From Cystobasidium ongulense (Eukaryota; Basidiomycota; Cystobasidiomycetes; Cystobasidiales; Cystobasidiaceae), in assembly GCA_022835595.1 (NCBI GenBank), contig BQUP01000008.1, positions 1 through 64,000 on the forward strand: a stretch of DNA of 64,000 bases, given 5' to 3'. A program made the position numbers and the translations under genes. The notes beneath the pieces were generated by a model. It did not search any database. It had not been told where the DNA came from and saw only the letters and a list, made by a program, of their open reading frames with translations. This document shows, one piece after another, positions 58,668-64,000 of the stretch (positions within the stretch are counted from its first letter, which is position 1; each line of letters starts with the position of its first letter).

Positions 58668-59204
58668 ATGTTCCGTTCCATCGTCACCCTCTTTGTCGCT
58701 TTGGCTGCCATTTTCATCATTTTACCATCTGCCACCGATGCCACTCCACTCCCCTTCAGAATGGCAAAGCGAAACAATGGTTCTACTTTGGCTGCAAGAG
58801 ATTTCAACTGCAATGTTGAAAATGTTCAATGCTGCCAGCAGTTACTTTCCAAGAATGAAGCCACTAAATCACTAGGTGGTCTGCTCAACTTGCCTGTTAG
58901 CGCTCTTGGCAATGTCGGTCTTTCCTGCACTGTGAGTAGCTTGCACAAATCATTTACTTCACATGTCAAGTGAGGACATATCTGACAACATGTTTTGCTC
59001 CTTGCTTTCTTTGACCATCGCAACAGCCCCTCCTTATTTCCGCCCTATCCCAGTGCAAGTCTACTCCAGTCTGCTGCTCTCAGGTCACTCAAAGCGGGGC
59101 CGGTACGTATCTCCCACCCGCGCGTCTTCCCTTATCGACGATTAACTGACTCTCGTCCAATATTCACAGTCAACGCTGGTTGCACTCCTCTGTCTGTCGC
59201 TTAA
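58668..59204 (+). CDS. Class I hydrophobin
   Basis: Three exons (58668-58931, 59027-59102, 59170-59204) give 124 residues. The signal peptide is MFRSIVTLFVALAAIFIILP with cleavage likely after ATDA. The eight cysteines have the family order: C-x6-CC, a long loop, C-x11-C-x5-CC, then C near the end (NCNVENVQCC ... LSCT ... SQCKSTPVCCSQ ... GCTPLSVA). The long spacing between cysteines 3 and 4 (about 32 residues) fits class I. Such secreted proteins self-assemble into amphipathic films on aerial structures. The second intron splits the GAV codon and all joins are GT-AG. A lysine-arginine (AKR) after the signal could be a further processing site. A lone hydrophobin copy here supports a basidiomycete assignment. 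Confidence 0.93.
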
Positions 59205-59531
59205 TTCAGTACCACGATGCCCATAAAACACTCGCCAACGACAATAATCCAAGACTATCAGTGTTCAAAATCCTGCAAATTAATTTCTAGACATGCTTAT
59301 CAAACTTCAATATACCGTATACTGAACAAACCAAACACAACAAACATAACAAGCACACGCAAACATCAATCGAATAGCACACCGATACCCCTCTCACTTA
59401 GCTCTATCATACCCAGAGCAGTGTAATGTCTTATTTCTGAAACGAACAATTATTGCACTGAACCCCGCGAAAGTCGACATTGAATTGCGCTGGACTAACT
59501 GATACAACAAGTGACCTGGAGATGATATATC
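59205..59531. other. Convergent intergenic region, AT-rich
   Basis: About 330 bases of A-rich plus-strand DNA with repeated ACA/CAA words, forming the hydrophobin 3' flank and the PAF1 3' flank. No gene is seen. Confidence 0.5.
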
Positions 59532-61210
59532 TTAATGACCATTTGCTTCTCCGCCTTGCCCTTCAGTCTCTTCAGCAGCAGCAGGCACAACATCACCAGA
59601 AGAAGAAGGAGGCATTCGTATACTGAATATTTCATCTTTTCTAGCGATGATTTCATCCTCAGGGAATAATTCTTTACCACCTATAGAAACTAAAATACCA
59701 CCCCAAAATTCAACTCCAAGATCATCATAATCATTTGTGACTTCTCCTTTTCTTGCTCTTCTTTTACGTAGTAATGTGTGTGACACGAGTGGGACGTAAT
59801 ATGCTCCCTTTGCTCGTTTACGATGTTCATTATCTTCGGACTTGACATCCCCCTCCTCGTCGCCTTGGCCCTCTTCGATAACAAATATGTACTCCTTGTT
59901 CGTATCACGGCGGATAGCATCATAATCACGCTTGAAGCCGAATCCGAATGTCTCACCATCACCACCATCTTCTGTATCTTCCACTCCATCTTCGAGTAGC
60001 TGTTCATCGGCAGTTTTCCCACTTTTACGTTTTGCAAGGTATGCATTCGCAATTTCTTCATCGTCCGGTGCGAAGTATGCGACTCTATTCGATCCTGACT
60101 CGTCACTTTCCGTCTCGAGTGGTCGTAATAGACCGACAGTTGAAGCGGAGGACGAAGCGACTGGCTGGCTCTGTACCATTCAAAATATAGATCGGTCCGG
60201 TCAGCAATATTAACAAAAGAGAGAGTATAGGACGTCAAAAACGTACTGATTGACCTGTTCTTCTCTCGTGTGGATTATCGGCGAACTTGAATAGAGCATA
60301 TTGATTCGCCCATAGATCCTCATCTGGGAGTATATCAAACGATTCCACAGCTTGTAAGTGTGGTTTCGTAGGGTGCTTCATGTCTGAGAGAGGTGTATCT
60401 AGTGGAGCGAAAGTGTTTATGATGGTCGTAAGACGTTCCTCTGCGGTTTGTTCAGTCGGTGCGACCTTTTGTGCTGCTAGCCTGCGAGACGAGAAGAGCA
60501 CCAAAAACAGGGATAGTTAGCATTTAATCGCTATCAAAGGGTGCGAGAAAAGCAGCCATGGCCACTGAAGAAAGTAAGACCCACTCTCTAACCATAGCTT
60601 CTTTCTTCAATGCATTATTGGCATCAGACTGAATAGAGTATTCCGACCTCTTAATCCAAATAACGTCTTTCCTTCTTTGATCCAATATAGAAGCAGGAGA
60701 TCTTCCATTTGCACCTCCTGCTCTCCCACTCGCAATAACGTCCAAATTGGCACCACCTCCATTTGGGGGCATGATTCCAGCACCACCTTGATTTGCAGCT
60801 GCTCCTACAGCTGGTGGATCTACCAGTAACTCCAAATCTTCATCTTCTAGATCGGCTTCGATATTCAAATCAGGCGCCATAGCTCCATCCCGTCCTTGGG
60901 CCGTACTCTCCCAATATCCTGGAACCAGGTTCTGATCAAGGTGCATGCCACCCTCTGAATCAACTATCATAGGCACTTCTCGCTCAAGCGACAAGGGCAC
61001 AAGGAAGTCGTACGATGCATAGCGTGAAGGATCAGTCTTGATAGTGAGGAGCTTTGGTGGGAATGATGGCGGTGGAAGTGGGTTCTGGAACCGCTGCCGC
61101 ACCAACAGGTCGGTCTTGCTGTAGATGCGACGACACAAGAAGAGAGTGATCAGCATAGGTCATCCACGATGATTGTATTGTATGTTCTACAATTACCTTT
61201 TAGTGGACAT
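59532..61210 (-). CDS. PAF1: RNA polymerase II-associated factor 1
   Basis: Four exons give about 530 residues. A 14-base first exon (MSTK plus two bases) joins SKTDLLVRQRFQNPLPPPSF, the start seen in PAF1 proteins. Later signatures are YDFLVPLSLEREVPMI, WIKRSEYSIQ, ADNPHERRTGQS and FGFGFKRDYDAIRRD, followed by an acidic run (EEGQGDEEGDVKSEDNE) and GILVSIGGKELFPEDE. PAF1 is the core of the Paf1 complex, which travels with RNA polymerase II and promotes histone modifications. The third junction was set as GA/GTGGGT to restore the MVRELAAQK frame. The tail after about residue 500 is acidic and Gly/Glu-rich. Confidence 0.92.
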
Positions 61211-61485
61211 CTTGCGTTGTATGCAGCCCGAAAGCGTGCGGTACGGGTGTGGGTAGGAAACCAAGAAGATCACGCTTCGTGAGGGCGGCAAACAGCGAGA
61301 CTCTGCATGTCGCGCCTCAGAAATAGATAACACAACGACGCCGGGAACAACGGTTTGTGCAATGCTCGTGCATGAATACAAGTACGCAACGCTCGTGTTT
61401 CTTTGCTCGAAATCTACGGCATACATGTGTTCTTTCTCGCTTTATCTCGATCACGCTCTCTACCATGCATTTCAACTAGGATACT

Positions 61486-62829
61486 CTACTGCTTCTTGAC
61501 ATCCTCATCCAAAGAGTTGGTGCCCCTCTCTAGATCTGCAGCGTAAAGAGCTGCACCCGCGGCATTGGAGAAAGCAAACAGCACATTGGCAACCGGGACG
61601 ATCTGAAGGAGGAGTGCGGCGGTACCCATAGCACTGTACAGATACAAGAGCAGGTGGGAAAGAGGCGTTCAGTCGTATATCATGGTAGAGCCACGCAAGG
61701 AGCAAGAACACAAAACTTACGCGTATTGGCCACGCTGCTGCTGAATGTGTTTCTTCTTCTGCTCTTCGCTAAACTTCTTGAGCTGGAAGTAGCGAGCTAT
61801 GGAGAAACCGTTTCAGCAAGCTAACTCTACACCTGAATATTCATCAGCTTACCATGTAGACTGGGACCGGTCTTGGCACCGTTGAGCAGGAAGCTGTGTA
61901 CGAGCCATTGTCAGTTTGCGTCCAGATGGGGAAAGCTAGGTTGGAGTAAGACTCACAAAACAATTGTTCCGACAACAGGAATGAAGTTCAAAGGTAGAGT
62001 AAGAACGTAGTAGGCGACACTAAGAATTGCGCTTGCATCAGTCTAGGCATCTTTTCAGACTCAATGACCTTTACTGACGCCTTTGGTGAGAAACGAGCTA
62101 GCGGGCTCATGATAGCCTTGCCCATCTTTGAACTGACACCCTTGCCTTGGACGACTCTACCATTTTCAACTAATGAAGTGAGTTGTCTGTCTACTAGGAC
62201 CTTGTCGAACACCTCGGTGGTAAGGTCGTCGAGGATGAAGGCTTTGGACAAGGTTTGGAATACCTGTAGGACAGCGATTGTTAGATACTATCCAGGACTG
62301 GAAGCCAGCTGCTGGTGTACGCTACTTACAATGTAGCTCTCTGACAGGACCAGCGGTACTGCGCTGACGAAACCTGTATGCGAGGGTGGGACGGCCATGT
62401 CGTCAGTGTGGCGTGGAGCAGCTAGGAGCAATGAAGCATACCCCAGGGTCCAAAGGTGATGATGCTGGGACAACATCTCTGTCAGTACACACTATGTGCT
62501 AGTACGTACGTGAAGTCACTCACCTTAGGAAAGCAGCTTGAGGTAGGTAGGTGAGTCCGAACATGAAGGTGAGCACACCGACTGAAAGCAGTAGAGCCTG
62601 GTCGAAAGAGACAGGATGAGTACAGGCACTACTTTATGGTGTAAAATGCACTCACTGGCGGCAGTGCTTTCAAGAATGGGCCCCAGCATGATCTATGAGA
62701 GGCAAAGTAGATGATGCCCTTGAATGGATAGAGCCATGCACGTGAAGCGACTGCATTCTGTGCGATTCTGACGGCGTCCTTGGACTGAGTGCGCAGTTCT
62801 GCCTTGGTGTTGTCGACGTAGTTGGACAT
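61486..62829 (-). CDS. EI24/Rrt8-like multi-pass membrane protein
   Basis: About seven short exons give roughly 280 residues. The start MSNYVDNTKAELRTQSKDA is a charged helix. Hydrophobic segments follow: ALLLSVGVLTFMFGLTYLPQ, GFVSAVPLVLSESYIV, ILSVAYYVLTLPLNFIPVVG and GTAALLLQIVPVANVLFAFS. Between the second and third lies an amphipathic stretch, LDDLTTEVFDKVLVDRQ. The end is acidic and basic mixed, DLERGTNSLDEDVKKQ. Four membrane spans with LPLNFIPVVGT and the VPVANVLFAFSNAAGA pattern recall the EI24/CysZ fold and yeast Rrt8/Lds1 proteins, which reside on the ER, lipid droplets and spore wall. Assignment is by pattern only. The junction near 62075 was set by frame. Confidence 0.6.
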
Positions 62830-63506
62830 GCTGTATATGCTCGAGTTGAAGTTGGTCTGAAGAAGGAAGAATAGAGAAGAGACAAGTGGAAAAGCTGCAA
62901 TGTAAAGATGCTACGTCGATCAACTGCGATGACATCTTTCTGACCTTGCAGAATAATAACTTTGATACCTCCGATATGCGGTACAGCATGTTGAGTAGCG
63001 CGGACCGGGTACGAGTAGGCAGAGACAAGCAAGGCTTCCATCCTGTAGTAGGTCTGCTGAACGAGAGCTGCTGGACCTGGTTCGTCTGGAAGTAGCGTTG
63101 CCTCGTTGTCACGTGTGAAGATAGCTTAGACGCATAGCAGATGTGAGGATGCGTAGTGCCCGGCAAGAGCTGCATTTATTTGATGAGATGCAGACCTCAC
63201 GCAGATAATTCTATCATGAAAGCGAGCTGCTTTCATTTCATCGTACAGTCGATTATGTAAAGACAACATTTGGGGGAAAAGGGAGAACAAACTGCTTGCG
63301 TGCGTACAGATGCGCTAGTAGACAGAGAAAGTGCTGTAAAGCTTACAGCACAATACTACCACTTCTTGGCCACCATTCCCTGCAGAATTGGAGAGGTATT
63401 GTCAGTTGCGGATCGTATCGACACTCGAGCACTCGCTTACATCAGGCGGTTGAATTTCAGTACCGACACTATAAGCGAACATAGGATTTAGCACTTTATT
63501 CAGGTA
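62830..63506. other. Intergenic gap upstream of the EI24-like gene
   Basis: About 680 bases. No coding or RNA gene was recognised. It includes the EI24-like promoter and the SGT1 3' flank. Confidence 0.45.
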
Positions 63507-64000
63507 CTACGCTATTTGATAGTCCAAAGCTTGCCCTTTCTCTACCTCTTCCCAGTTGGTAGATAGAGATGTGCCGCCGCTGAGTTGGTAGCTCTTCACC
63601 ATTGCTCGTCGCTGTGGATGGGAACAAGGCGCATTTGGATCAGCAAAGGCGAGTACAGTCACTTCTATCAGTTCGAGTTACCTGCTCGTCGGTAGCTCCA
63701 GCGTATAGCTTCTGGAACAATTCGTTCACGGCCTTGTCACCACCAGCATTCGGATCATCCGACTTGCCCCGCTCTTCCTCTTCTTTGGCAGCTTGAGCCG
63801 CGATAGCGTCCCAGTTTGTCTTTTTCTTGGAAGATGATGGATAGCCTTGCGATGCAGTAGACGGAGAGGACGCTATAATTACATGGACGTTAGAGCAGGA
63901 CCAGGGCACAGCCAAGCAGGTTCACCAAAGAAACGCAAACTAGGAGCGTCTACTCACTTTGAACAGGAGCGGCCTTCGTGTCATTTGTCTCCTCGTCGGT
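63507..64000 (-). CDS. SGT1: SGT1 co-chaperone, C-terminal part (runs off the window)
   Basis: Only the last three exons are present; the 5' end lies beyond 64000. The visible protein has KKKTNWDAIAAQAAKEEEE, then GGDKAVNELFQKLYAGATDEQ and, after an intron, RRAMVKSYQLSGGTSLSTNW followed by EEVEKGQALDYQIA. This is the SGS domain of SGT1. The protein partners Hsp90 and Skp1 in kinetochore assembly and ubiquitin-ligase function. The TPR and CS domains should be upstream. The join between exons is GT-AG and keeps frame. Confidence 0.92.

Overview
The window is eukaryotic nuclear DNA from a fungus, most likely a basidiomycete. Nearly every gene is split by short introns of about 49-120 bases, and a class I hydrophobin with the eight-cysteine pattern is present, which points to Basidiomycota. 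I cannot fix the class; Tremellomycetes or Pucciniomycotina would both fit. Gene models were spliced by hand from both strands, using frame continuity, GT-AG (once GC-AG) sites and conserved protein motifs.

Layout. At 1-9.5 kb lie a small Zn2Cys6 protein in repeat-like surroundings, a two-finger C2H2 transcription factor, the splicing factor SF3B4 and a hexose transporter. At 9.6-18.7 kb is an unusual rearranged block. It holds an intact ASE1/PRC1 spindle gene, an intact epoxide hydrolase, an unrelated alpha/beta-hydrolase and an RPA-interacting-protein-like gene, interleaved with one degenerate epoxide hydrolase 3' fragment and two degenerate ASE1 3' fragments. At 19-28 kb are COQ4 and ARG1 (divergent, 217 bases apart), an orphan coiled-coil protein and an arylsulfatase. 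At 29.7-38.7 kb four genes run on the plus strand: an MFS transporter, SHE9/MDM33, RPA14 and a questin-oxidase-like protein. At 39.5-50.9 kb are a DUF1746 membrane protein, UBA2 and the very large DNA polymerase epsilon gene POL2. At 51.5-64 kb are the PAK kinase STE20, a phosphatidylserine decarboxylase-like gene, the hydrophobin, PAF1, an EI24/Rrt8-like membrane protein and the 3' part of SGT1.

Most genes are conserved housekeeping functions: replication (POL2, RPA14, an RPAIN-like protein), SUMOylation (UBA2), mitosis (ASE1), transcription (PAF1), splicing (SF3B4), signalling (STE20), mitochondria (COQ4, SHE9) and arginine synthesis (ARG1). Accessory metabolism is represented by the transporters, hydrolases, arylsulfatase, questin-oxidase-like protein and hydrophobin. 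I see no secondary-metabolite cluster, CRISPR, tRNA, rRNA or recognisable transposon or virus-derived element.

The points most worth following up are the duplicated EH-ASE1 block, micro-exons of 10, 15 and 21 bases, a GC-AG intron, and an RGG-rich N-terminus plus changed residues beside the proofreading site in POL2. I did not find a convincing wholly new system.
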